Source of the DNA: Rhynochetos jubatus
Lineage: Eukaryota; Chordata; Aves; Eurypygiformes; Rhynochetidae
Length of the DNA stretch: 64,000 nucleotides
Assembly (NCBI GenBank): GCA_027574665.1
Contig: CM050659.1
Location: 21,677,001 to 21,741,000, forward strand
Direction of reading: 5' to 3'
The notes below the pieces were generated by a model, which saw nothing but the letters and a program-made list of their open reading frames with translations, was not told the origin of the DNA and ran no database searches. How positions within the stretch are numbered: position 1 is the stretch's first letter; the number at the start of each line of letters is the position of its first letter. This document shows positions 1 to 64,000 of this stretch, piece by piece. A program made the position numbers and the translations under genes.

Positions 1-441
1 TCAGTAACTCTGCTGTAGAGGGAAAATTTAATCATGTAGTAAGTATCATTCCAACAACTATCACAAATATGCTCCTAAGCTTCAGGTTTGGTTAAACTCC
101 TGTGCAAAACCTGACATCTACTGGTGGGCACCAGAAGTGGACTCTTCTCGGTGTGGAGGCATGTGCTGAAGAGCCTGCAAGTTCTGACGTATTCGGCCGT
201 AGGTGTTGGATTAGTCAGTGGTGTTGTAAGCATAACTTTAAAAGTTTAAGATTTCTGGGAAGCATAGGTATTGCAGGTGACTGAACTCTGTTAAGTGTAT
301 CTGCTTTGAACACATGTATAATGGTTAAATGACAAACTCTGCAGGCTTAAATGTTAGACTAATGTTTGTAATAGTATTAAAGACTTCATATAGTCTTATG
401 CTGATTAAAAACATGTTGTGTTTTTTCTTATGTCTTTAAAG
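1..441 (+). other. 3' end of COL4A5 intron 1
   Basis: AT-rich DNA up to the exon 2 acceptor. The short open frame at 102-284 has no recognisable similarity. The promoter shared head-to-head with COL4A6 in vertebrates would lie upstream of this window. Confidence 0.6.
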
Positions 442-55254
<54,813 letters not shown>

Positions 55255-56091
55255 CGTCTTGGAGAATGTTTTATAAAACAGTTGACAATTCCTAAGGTGC
55301 ACTGTCTTCCAGCTGCAACAATGGTGCTACTGTGCGGAAAGGAAAGAAAAAAAACAAATCCAAACTGTTCTAACCATGCAAATTCCAGCGTACCTCACTC
55401 ACGTGCCAAACCAAGGGTCGTCCGGTACGTATTTGACGACAGCACTAAGACGAAAGCTTTGACCTCTTGGGAACAGACAGCGCTTGAGGCTCACGAAGGA
55501 TCAGAAGATGCAATTTTTCATTTCTCTCCCTGTACCAAAATGGCACCTTTTCGATCAGCCAAGAGAATAAAGAAAACCACAACGCACTGAGTATGTTTAA
55601 AATAACAAGACTGCAGTTTTGAAAAACCTTTTTCATGGTGCTACTAACCCTACTGTATCCCAGGTTTTTAATATGAAATTTTAAGCTTATTTCTCTTTGT
55701 AAGTAATGAAATGTGTATATTGTGTAAACACCTTTTTAGTTGAAACTTTTAGGCATTTAGAAACAAACCAGACTGATATAAAAGTGCTTATGTCTGAAAT
55801 TAAACCACACGACAGTATTTTATTATGAAACTTGTGCTACAGAGAGAATTTACCCCTCTTACACCAACTTCTTCATTTAATGGCTCCCTTCCCTCCTCAG
55901 TTGCCAACCTGACCTCGTTGGGGAACGCGCAGTTGCTCTGGAGCCGTTCTGATCAGGGTTTTAAGTGTTGTACGCCACGCGAGCAGGGGTCTTCCTCGTG
56001 CTGAGAAATCCCAGTCCACTGAAAAGGGGGGGGCGGTTTGTACCTTGCGAAAATACGTGAAGTTATTAGCCATATTCTATATCCTTCTCTG

Positions 56092-56097
56092 AATAAA
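56092..56097 (+). terminator. Candidate poly(A) signal AATAAA for COL4A5
   Basis: AATAAA about 840 nt after the stop, followed within 15-35 nt by a GT-rich stretch (GTGTTAGTCATCGGTTTGG), the usual downstream element. I prefer it over the later site on context only. Confidence 0.5.
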
Positions 56098-56263
56098 AGT
56101 CACGCTCACGTGTTAGTCATCGGTTTGGTTTAGCAAAACCTGTTCTTTGGGACTATGCAGTTACCAAAGCAGTTAAGGGTATGCTTACATGAAACCTCTA
56201 CTCTGAAGTGGTGTCCCGCATTTTATCCAAAATAGTGTACGCGCTAAGAAACCTTCTGAGTAA

Positions 56264-56269
56264 AATAAA
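56264..56269 (+). terminator. Alternative poly(A) signal AATAAA
   Basis: AATAAA about 1010 nt after the stop, followed by a short GT-containing stretch (GCTGGTGG). It could be the distal site of the same 3' UTR. Confidence 0.4.
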
Positions 56270-56290
56270 GCATAAGCTGGTGGAACCTTT

Positions 56291-59200
56291 CCTATTTACA
56301 AATTAATCTTTTCATCTTATGTGAATTTATGCACCTCCACCACGTACCGACCGTGTACAGCAGCTCCTGCGTACGTAGCGTTCATGTGCGGCCTCGTGGT
56401 GGTGCCCGCAGTCTGATGTCACTGCGTAAGGATCCCACCGTGTGCGCCTCGGCGCGTCGCTGCTTGTGCAATAGCTGAACCGCGATGGCTGTTTGGAGGC
56501 AGGACTGTTGAGCTGCTCTGCTGCGTGCCGCTGCACGGCCCCCGACGTGTCCCACAGCTCCCTGACAAAGCAGACTGTCTCTCGAGGACGCTACTTTAAT
56601 GTTTTCGTTGTGTATTGCCACCTCAACGACCTGTCCAGCTTAACCTGCGAGTTCACGTACTGCTCTATACAGGTGAAGGTTATTTTATTGACAACTGTGA
56701 AGTGATTTATCTGCTAACAGCCATTCACTCCTACCTTTCCGTTACCCTGGTAAACACCGAGCATCAGGAACCTCCCTGGCTGATGCACATTCGACACGAG
56801 ACGTAGGACTGATGCCGGACGGGGTGGCGGTGATTTATACAACGGGATTGGTGCTGATTTCCAAAGCTCTCAACTAAGTATGAAACTGAAGTTCCTTAGT
56901 TTAAAGTGCAAAACATGAATAGCTTTGTCTTGTTTCAATTAACTGCAGTTCCGTGTGTTGGTAGAGAGCGGGCGATGCCGCAAGGTGCCTCCGTCACCTC
57001 GCTCTGGTTTGCTGATGCACATAGAAATAAAGTGAACCTGCTGCTACCGCCGGCTCAAGAACCCGGCACCAAAGCTGACACGGAACAGTGATTCTCTCGA
57101 GCCCTTATCTTACTGCTGGCTCCTCAGACGCCTAACGGAGAACGTAGCAGCCTCTCCCCAGCCCCAGGAAAGCAGGTGTGAAGGTGGTCCCAGAGCCAAG
57201 AGCTCTCCCAGCCTTCCCTACCACCCGCCCATCTTGCACTCACCACCGAGTGTTCGTGCGTGGGCACCTGGGAGAGGGCAGAACGTGCTTGTTCCAGCGG
57301 TGCACAGGCAGTGCTGCTTGCTAGGATCTGGGCTTCTGCAGCGCGTAAAACAGCCCCTGTATTGAAAAGACAAGGCGACACCGGGCCGAGCTACGGTAGC
57401 GGGCACCCACAGCAGCTAGTCTTGAGCAGCATTAGGTCCCAAACCTGTGAGCTGACCACAGACAGCGCAAACATGTAAAGTAACTCCGCTGCTGGCCGCT
57501 ACGTTCTCTGCTGTGTTCCTGCAGCTCCCGCCCTGAGCTGGAGAACAGCCCCGACCCTCCTTCAGCTTCAGGCTGCGATTTCCAAACGGGCTGATGTTTC
57601 TTAGGAGCAAAGTGGCCTAGGGAGGAAGGAGCATCTTTTAACTGAGACCTGAGAAGTCACGCGGTGTTGGTTTAATTCCCACCCCCCCATTCGTGCCTTA
57701 GAGCAGGTACATCACTTGCCCTGGGCTGGAGCAGTTACTGATTTATGAAAGAAACCGTGGTTCTTATTTTCTCCTACCTGACTGCTTAGACTGTAAGCTC
57801 TTTGGGGCAGAGACGTTGAGGGGCTCAAATGTTGGTCGGGGCCTCTAGGTGCTATCCATCAGTATATAAACATTAAACTACAGGTAAAAGCTTGTGTTTG
57901 CAGATTTATTATTAAAAAATAAAAACCTGATTTGAACATTGGAGCCTCAAAATAGTCTTCAACGTAGCCTAAACGCGACGTGGCTCAGAACACTGCTGCT
58001 TCGTCCTCAAGTCGGATTTCACTGCAGCCTTCATTCCCCTCACTAATCAGAGTCTGGTTTAGTTATCCTGAGCGGGAACCTGGGAGGGAACCCAACCGCA
58101 TGTGAAGCTGCATGGGGACAAGTTGCACGCTTTAGCCACCCGAGGGCACCAGGCAGCTTTGAAAGAAAGAACAGCCAGCACCGAGTTCCTGGCAGCAGTG
58201 ACCTTTCCGAAAGGTTCCCTTTCCCTGCTCACTACCCGGCTCTTGTCCTGGCAGGCTGCAGCCGGTGGGTGAAAAACTGCAACTTCCCAGCACAACACTC
58301 GTTTGCAGTCCCTAAAGCCAGCAACCTTATGCGTAACTGGGACTGACACTGGCAATTCTAGCGTGAAGCACAAGTTCTGCTCAAGACGGGCTTCGGAGTA
58401 TCTTCCTTCACGCCAGTACGTCCTGTTACAACCCTTGACTAAAACGGAAGCAGCTCCCTTCAACCTTAAATCCATCGTAAGGTGGGATTTAAACTGAAAC
58501 AACTGCAAAGTCCAGCCTGAAACCAAAGTGGGCACGCGGGGCAGCGCAGCAACCTTCCTGCACGGCCGGCGAGACCACTACACGCACGCTGTGCTCTGGA
58601 AGCTCCTCAGCGTGCGGCGGTTTGTCCTCTACCGTAAAGGGCAGGCCCTTCTGGGGAGGAATCTCACATCCAAGGGGGGAAGAAGCACCCGTCTTCCAAA
58701 GTAGGTTTGGAACCTGAACAAGTGATGCGCTGGTTCTGCAAGGAACAAACACTCAGGTCCTGAAGCTCGAGCTTGTGCGCTTCCTCTCTCTCCTTGGCTA
58801 TCTAGCACACACACGTAGTCGGTGTGCTGCCTGAACCACCCGCTGGGGCCACCGCTGAGCGAGGGCCGTGCCAGATTTAGGACCACACCGCAGGCAGCAG
58901 CGTTCCGTGCTTGCAACGGGCCCTTCCCAGAGAAGTTAGGCTTCCGCCGGCCCAGCGCCGCGGCGGGACACAACACCGCTGTGGCTGCTCCCGCGAGCAG
59001 CGCAAGCTGGCAACCGCGCAGGAGAGGGGAATCAGGTAGCCTGCGGGATATTTTACTGACAAGGCAGGGGCGCAGTGAGGAGCTCAGGGGAGCGGTGACG
59101 GCGTTCTGCCTTTACAGGGTCGGGTACGGCTCTAGAACGGTCAGCCTTTGAGAGAAAGATGAACTCAACCCAGTGGCAGACGGGTGACCACTGCCCCAGA

Positions 59201-60939
59201 ACAGCCGCAGCGGGCAGCGAGGTGAGGAGTAACTGGTTAGTAAAGCAGCCAAACTGCTCTCTTTAGTAAGGTACTCGCTACAGCCCCTGGGTGGAGCACA
59301 GGAGGAGCAGCTGCAGTGCCCGCTGAGCTGGATGTCCCGAGTCCGGGAACTGTAACGCTGCTTCTACAAGTTTTAGATTCACTCAGAAGAGCCAAGAGCT
59401 GAGCTTGGTGTGTTTCTTTAACAGGGAGGTGGGGGGAGAAGTTCTTACCTCCCAGAGACGTACAGCAAGGTCGGTGCTCCCGCTCTCTGCTTCGCAGCCC
59501 TCCGCAGAAAAACAAGGGGGAAGCTCCTTCGCGTTGATGGAACGCTGCTGCCGCGGCCCAGAGGGATGAGCTGCAAGCTGTACCGTTACCTGGTAACTGA
59601 GAAGGCCCTTCCTCCCTGCTACGAACCTCCCGTTCCCAGGTTTGGCTGTTCCCGGTACCACGCCGCAGGAGACGCGAGGTCCATCACAACCCGACGGTGC
59701 GTTTCAAAACAAGGACCTTGAGTCAGTTTTCCAACGGCGACAGGACTAACTCCACCTGGGTCTGACCGGGGGCTCCCAGCACGCTGCCGCAGTGAGGGTT
59801 CTGTCAACGACTCACCCGGAGGGGGGGTGAAAAGTTAGTGCCAGACGCTGTCCCTCCCCCCCACCTCCCCAGAAACAACCCCTCAAGCAGTTCAGCCCGT
59901 GTCAGATCCAACGGGCCAGCCAAAGCCCTGCTGTGAGGCCGTTGCAGCAGTCCCGACAGCGTCTGGATGTTCCATTTGTTTACTGCTGGTAGGGCTGGTG
60001 CTTCCCGACACGCGAGACCGTTTTTTCTCCCCACTCCAGGCCGCGTGCTGCGAGATGGGGCCCTGAGCAAGGGGGCTGGTTTATGGAGGAAAACCCGATC
60101 CGTCAGCGATGTCGGCCGCTGCAGCCGTTTCAGCGCACCGCGCTAACAGGGCAAGAATTTAACCAGGTATTGCCGAGAAAGTGCCTAACCCGAGACATTT
60201 CACAGTCACCACCCACCTTCACGGAGATCGTTACGCTCCACGGGTATCCTTCCTCTGTGGATATCGGTTTCAGCTACGGATAAACATGCTTTCTATACCG
60301 CATCACCGACAGATCCCCCCGACAGTGAGGGGTTTGAAAAGGCACCGCCTTTTCTTGGTATTTTCGCACTGAAGTCCAGCTGCCTGTACAAGTGGGTGCG
60401 TTACGTGAGGTTAGGAGACTTGCGCGGGTTCTGGTTCACGTGCCGAGACCTTCTTTAACACAGACCAAACCCAAGCACTACTGCAAACCTTACAGCAGCG
60501 CGCCGGTCCCGTTCCCTGCTGCCCTGAACTCGGCAGACGGGAACCCGGTCCACGCTGCGCTGAAGATTCCTTGCAGGACTATCACGCCCCTAGGCCCGGA
60601 GGAAGCGAGGCACAACGACCTGCCCCAGGCTCCCGCAGCTGCAGCAGAAGGGGCGTCAGGCACCGACACCGCTCTCCCTTCAGGAACTCGGCCGTTTACC
60701 AGCGCCACGGGCCTGTGACAGCAAACTCCTGGGTGTTCCGCTGTCACCCTCCACCCCAAGCGGCAGGCAAAACCGTAGAGGCCGGGAACGGCGCCCCTGA
60801 AACACGCCAAAAGCTTCCGCACACCTTCAGGGACGCAGGGTGACAAACCCACCTGAAGAACGTCGCCGCAGCGGGAGGAAACGCGCTGCTGACAGGAAAA
60901 AACACAGCGTTGGCTTAAAAACACCACCCAGACACGGAG
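56291..60939. other. Intergenic region, GC-rich, gene-poor
   Basis: Many overlapping open frames (up to 158 codons) arise from high GC and CpG content; none shows a known domain or strong splice context. It contains one likely ancient repeat tail (57785-57895). I see no RNA gene. Confidence 0.5.
57785..57895 (+). repeat. Likely ancient amniote SINE/LINE tail
   Basis: CTTAGACTGTAAGCTCTTTG followed by GGGCAGAGAC and, later, GGGGCCTCTAGGTGCTA matches the tail theme of old amniote repeats (MIR/L2-like or CR1-L3-like). Family not decidable without a library. Confidence 0.45.
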
Positions 60940-63157
60940 CTACATGAACACGTATTTACTGCAAGGAGCTCTATGGAAAGCCAAGTCAGATAAATATAAA
61001 CACTATACAGAGCTTCAAGCCAGTCTCCCAAAACCGCAAACGCGATGTGTTTTACAAAGAAAACAACGTAACAATATTTACAATGGAAGACAAAGCCAGA
61101 TCAATCAGCTCAACTTTAAAACAGATCTGTGAAGCAGAAATAGCAAATATAATGAACAGTTTCGACCATATATGTTTTAGTTTGTACAGACAATAACTGT
61201 CCAATATCAAATTAAATTTACAGGACAAACATTGTTCTATCATTGGTATTCTTGTACTATACAGCAGCATAAACGGGTAGCTGGAAGGTAGTATATATAG
61301 TGATATGTTTTACATCATCTGAAAAGGTTCTTCCAGCACAATACTGAATAAATTAGTTGCTGTAAACTAAGAGATTCAAAAAGATTGCATATTTATTATG
61401 CCGTACCTATTAGTATTTGTACCACTACACTCGAGGTGACCCATTTATTCAGCATTTATGAAATCAGTGCTGTATATTGTACAGTGGCAGCCTCAGGGAT
61501 CCAAGATGAAACAAGGATGGAACAAATTTCTTCAAAACAACCTTTTCCCTTTCCCATTAGATGTTTGGAATTCTCTTCACCCCAATTTTGACTTCTTAGA
61601 AAAGCTTTATAAAAAGCCGCCTGGATATTGCATTATTAATTTACGAGACCAAACAAGAGCTCTGTGGCAAGACAGTATCGTGGTCGGGTTTTAATTAGTG
61701 TATGTTTAGCAGCAACAAGTAACTGTACCAACTTAAGCTTCTCTGCCAGAATTAAAACCAGGTCTGTGCTTTTAAAGCCCGTAGCAACAGTTCTTCCTGT
61801 CACTCGACACTGCGATCGGTACCGTGTTTCAGAAAAAATTCCTATTCTAGCGACATGTACAGTTTAATACTCCTCAGAAACAGGTTTGGGTACACATCAC
61901 CGAGCCAAGCTGACGGTGTCTCACTTGCTGCAGGATCTGTACCAGTCATTTCGAGGCTGGAGGTTAGGGGCGAGGCAGCCTGACGCGTCAGTTGTACAAT
62001 ATACAAGGTAGAGGATTCCCAGCTGTGTGGCGCAGTACTGCACGAGGATTTGCGTACCACTTCCAAACCCTTGCTCAGTCGTCAGTGCCCGTTAGCATGT
62101 ACCGACAACTAGTGTCATGCTCTTTAAGTTCATAGCAGTGTTAAAAACCTAAATTCATTTCAACCAAAAAAACCCAGTACAAGAGCGAAGCACTTAAATT
62201 ATAGAAAAATCAGGGCTTCCTTTAAAAATGTCAAATAGCCATTGTTCGCGTTTCCTTAAGGGGGATAAAAGACAACTGATGAGCCAACGTTTCACTTTTT
62301 TATCCATTATGCCAGGAAGAAAGAACAGAACTAGCCCCAGATTCGAGATGGGACTTGGGTTGAAGTAAGATCAATGAGGGTGGTTTCCCTTTAAAAGCTA
62401 CGGCTGACAAGGAGAAGGCAGAAGTCACAAACGCTGGATAGGACTCTGCAGTTCCCCCTTTGAATGCGTGAACAAAAACCTCATTTTACACAATTCGTAT
62501 TTATAAACAAGTATCTGGAGGGTTAAGAACAAAAACAATCTACAAGACAACCAGCCCATTAATCCTACTTTGTACATACCAAAATTCTGAGCCAAAAAAA
62601 CAACTGTTTAAGCTCTGACAGAGATTTGATTTAAAGTTCTCTAGCCTATGATCAAGAAATACCTCTTGTACCATCAAAGCAAAACCTTAAAAAAAAGGAA
62701 ATAAGAAGAAAAAAAAGGCAGAAGAGGCGTCTCCTTCTCAGCCCTGCTCAGTCCCGGGGGTTCGCCCTCAAGCTCTCACGCTCCTCTCCCTCCCTCCATC
62801 CGCCCCGCCACCTGGAAAACTCCTGAACTGCCAAAATGTCTCTAAACGATACGTGTTTTAAGCTAACCACTTGTTAATGTACCGGAGAAGCAAAACCCAT
62901 GTTAAACAGACAATCAGAAACCAGCTTTGACTTCTCAGAATAGAAATTAAAAGAGAAATTGATGGGAGAGGCAGGAGGGAGAAAGGGGCATACGGGGATC
63001 TGCTATCAGCATTCACACTGCCTCCCGAATAGGTGGGACATGACAGACCAAATTCCATCACCAAAGCACAGCTATGAAAGAACAGAATCTCAATTCAAAC
63101 AAATTCAACTGTAGAGAGCTGATGTCTAAGAAAAAAAGGAGTTAAAAGGGTGCGTGT
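60940..63157 (-). other. Probable 3' UTR of a convergent minus-strand gene
   Basis: AT-rich block in otherwise GC-rich DNA. Read on the minus strand it has 3'-UTR character: many TGTAAATATTG, TTTGTAAAAC and TGTACAAAC strings and no interspersed repeat, ending near AGTAAA. In mammals IRS4 lies convergent to COL4A5 here; this is synteny-based inference, with no recognisable coding sequence to confirm it. Confidence 0.4.
60955..60960 (-). terminator. Candidate variant poly(A) signal AGTAAA, minus strand
   Basis: Minus-strand GCAGTAAATACG at the edge of the AT-rich block. AGTAAA is a known weak variant. Minus-strand AATAAA alternatives occur near 61387 and 61444. Confidence 0.3.
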
Positions 63158-63292
63158 CTACGTCCATGCTGGTGGAAATGAAAGTAGCCGGCTGGAGCTG
63201 AGCTTTGCTTCCAAAAGCACCACACAGTTTCTGGAGTTACCAGCAGAAAAGTCTTCTCTCCCAACAATGGTTTCCATGGCAATGCAGTCAGT
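63158..63292 (-). CDS. Candidate terminal coding segment of convergent gene (weak)
   Basis: On the minus strand a good acceptor (long CT tract ending CTCTCTAG) is followed by an open frame of 44 codons, starting TDCIAMETIVGREDFSAGN and ending LSFPPAWT before TAG at 63158-63160. I do not recognise the protein. It could equally be the non-coding start of a 3' UTR exon, as in IRS-family genes, whose last exon is mostly untranslated. The IVGRE string vaguely recalls the IRS2 C-terminus, but too briefly to count as evidence. Confidence 0.22.
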   Translation of the reverse strand, partial: TDCIAMETIVGREDFSAGNSRNCVVLLEAKLSSSRLLSFPPAWT

Positions 63293-64000
63293 CTAGAGAG
63301 GAGAGGGAAGAGAGTCAGTGACATTTCAAACCCGAGTTACAGTGGGAACACACGTTTTCTGGTGAGGAGAACACACGGAGCTCGCCCACTGCAGAAGCGA
63401 CAGCGGCTCAGCGCAGAACCCCGGCGCTCTTGGAGGGAGGGGGCAGCACCAGATGGTGGTGCTCAGCCATCCCGACCATCGGGAAGCACTACGAAGTCGG
63501 AAGAGAGCATGGACGAGCCGCTGCTGGCACGGAACCGACACGTGCGGCCGGACGGGAGCGCACGGCGAGGGCCCACGCGCCACGGCGAGGGCCCACGCGC
63601 CACGGCGAGGGCCCACGCTCACAGCCACCCAGCGCTGCTTCGCTGCCAGGATTCTGTTTAACCGGCGCGAGGGGCGACGCGCACGGCTGGGGCCATCGCG
63701 TGACGGGCGGCACGGGGTGAAGGGAGAGCAGCTCTGTAGGGAGCTGCAGCGTAAACGCTCCTGCCACTCGGCTCCGCACCAGGAGCGGCAAGTCACAACC
63801 GCCGCGAGCCCTGTCTTCAACTTGTCAGGGAAAAGCGTAAGTGAGGTGTAAGAAGAAACCCCTCAGAGTCGAGTCTGCCCTTCTCCAGGGTCTCACGGAA
63901 GGGCAGCACGCGGTACAACCGCCCGTAGCTGCGGCAGGCAGCCACCTTTGCTGCCGACACCCAAAACCGGCGGCTCCAAAGTGACTGCAAGAGGCACAAT
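63293..64000. other. GC-rich region at window end, with tandem repeat
   Basis: CpG-rich DNA with a 3-copy 20-bp repeat. If the minus-strand exon above is real, this is its upstream intron. Overlapping open frames in all phases (up to 164 codons) are explained by composition and by the repeat. Confidence 0.4.
63561..63620. repeat. 20-bp tandem repeat, 3 copies
   Basis: CACGGCGAGGGCCCACGCGC at 63561-63580 and 63581-63600, with a third copy at 63601-63620 differing by one base (GCTC for GCGC). A GC-rich minisatellite. Confidence 0.96.

Larger units (their letters stand above)
55255..56290 (+). other. COL4A5: COL4A5 3' untranslated region (3' limit estimated)
   Basis: AT-rich sequence after the TAA, lacking CR1 or coding signals and containing T-rich blocks at 55615-55840, as expected of a vertebrate 3' UTR. 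Its end is set by the AATAAA choices at 56092 and 56264. An earlier AATAAA at 55566 has weak downstream context. Confidence 0.6.

Noticed and set aside
58059..60927. Cluster of long open frames on both strands
   Set aside because: GC- and CpG-rich DNA has few stop codons; frames overlap in several phases and show no domain or coding bias.
63260..63290. RFX X-box-like palindrome (CATTGCCATGGAAACC)
   Set aside because: Near match to GTTGCCATGGCAAC, but isolated and within a putative terminal exon, so no promoter context.
63326..63851. Overlapping 100-164 codon frames near the window end
   Set aside because: All phases are open because of high GC and the 20-bp repeat; no known motif.

Overview
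This is vertebrate genomic DNA, almost certainly from a bird. The introns are long, with GT-AG borders, and CR1 LINE tails lie in three places (about 5.88-6.28 kb minus; 41.59-41.82 kb and 54.37-54.83 kb plus). The species cannot be named from the sequence.

Most of the window is one plus-strand gene, COL4A5, the alpha-5 chain of basement-membrane (type IV) collagen. I could place exons 2 to 51 by human numbering, from 442 to a TAA stop at 55252-55254, all with GT-AG borders and one continuous reading frame. Exon 1 (5' UTR and signal peptide) lies upstream of the window. The constitutive exons sum to 4977 nt, or 1658 residues; adding the usual 27-residue first exon gives 1685, the length of the human chain. 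The order is: Cys-rich 7S start (exon 2), interrupted Gly-X-Y collagen domain (exons 3 to early 47), and NC1 trimerisation domain with 12 cysteines (exons 47-51). The C-terminal tail [17 protein letters not shown] is the alpha-5 form, not alpha-1 or alpha-3.

Between exons 41 and 42 lie two 9-bp microexons (45381-45389 coding GPS; 47672-47680 coding GLP), at the position of the mammalian alternative microexons 41A and 41B. They share an identical 14-nt intronic motif upstream and similar donors, and TGCATG elements lie downstream. A third microexon-like 9-mer (GSP) sits in intron 30 at 33076-33084 and is speculative.

After the stop comes an AT-rich 3' UTR with candidate poly(A) signals at 56092 and 56264, then GC-rich, gene-poor DNA to about 60.9 kb. 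From about 63.29 kb down to 60.94 kb, the minus strand looks like the terminal exon and 3' UTR of a convergent neighbour. In mammals that neighbour is IRS4, but the coding evidence here is too thin to name it.

I found no bacterial-type system, CRISPR array, RNA gene, viral gene or intact transposon. The best candidates for new biology are the microexon cassette and the convergent 3' end.
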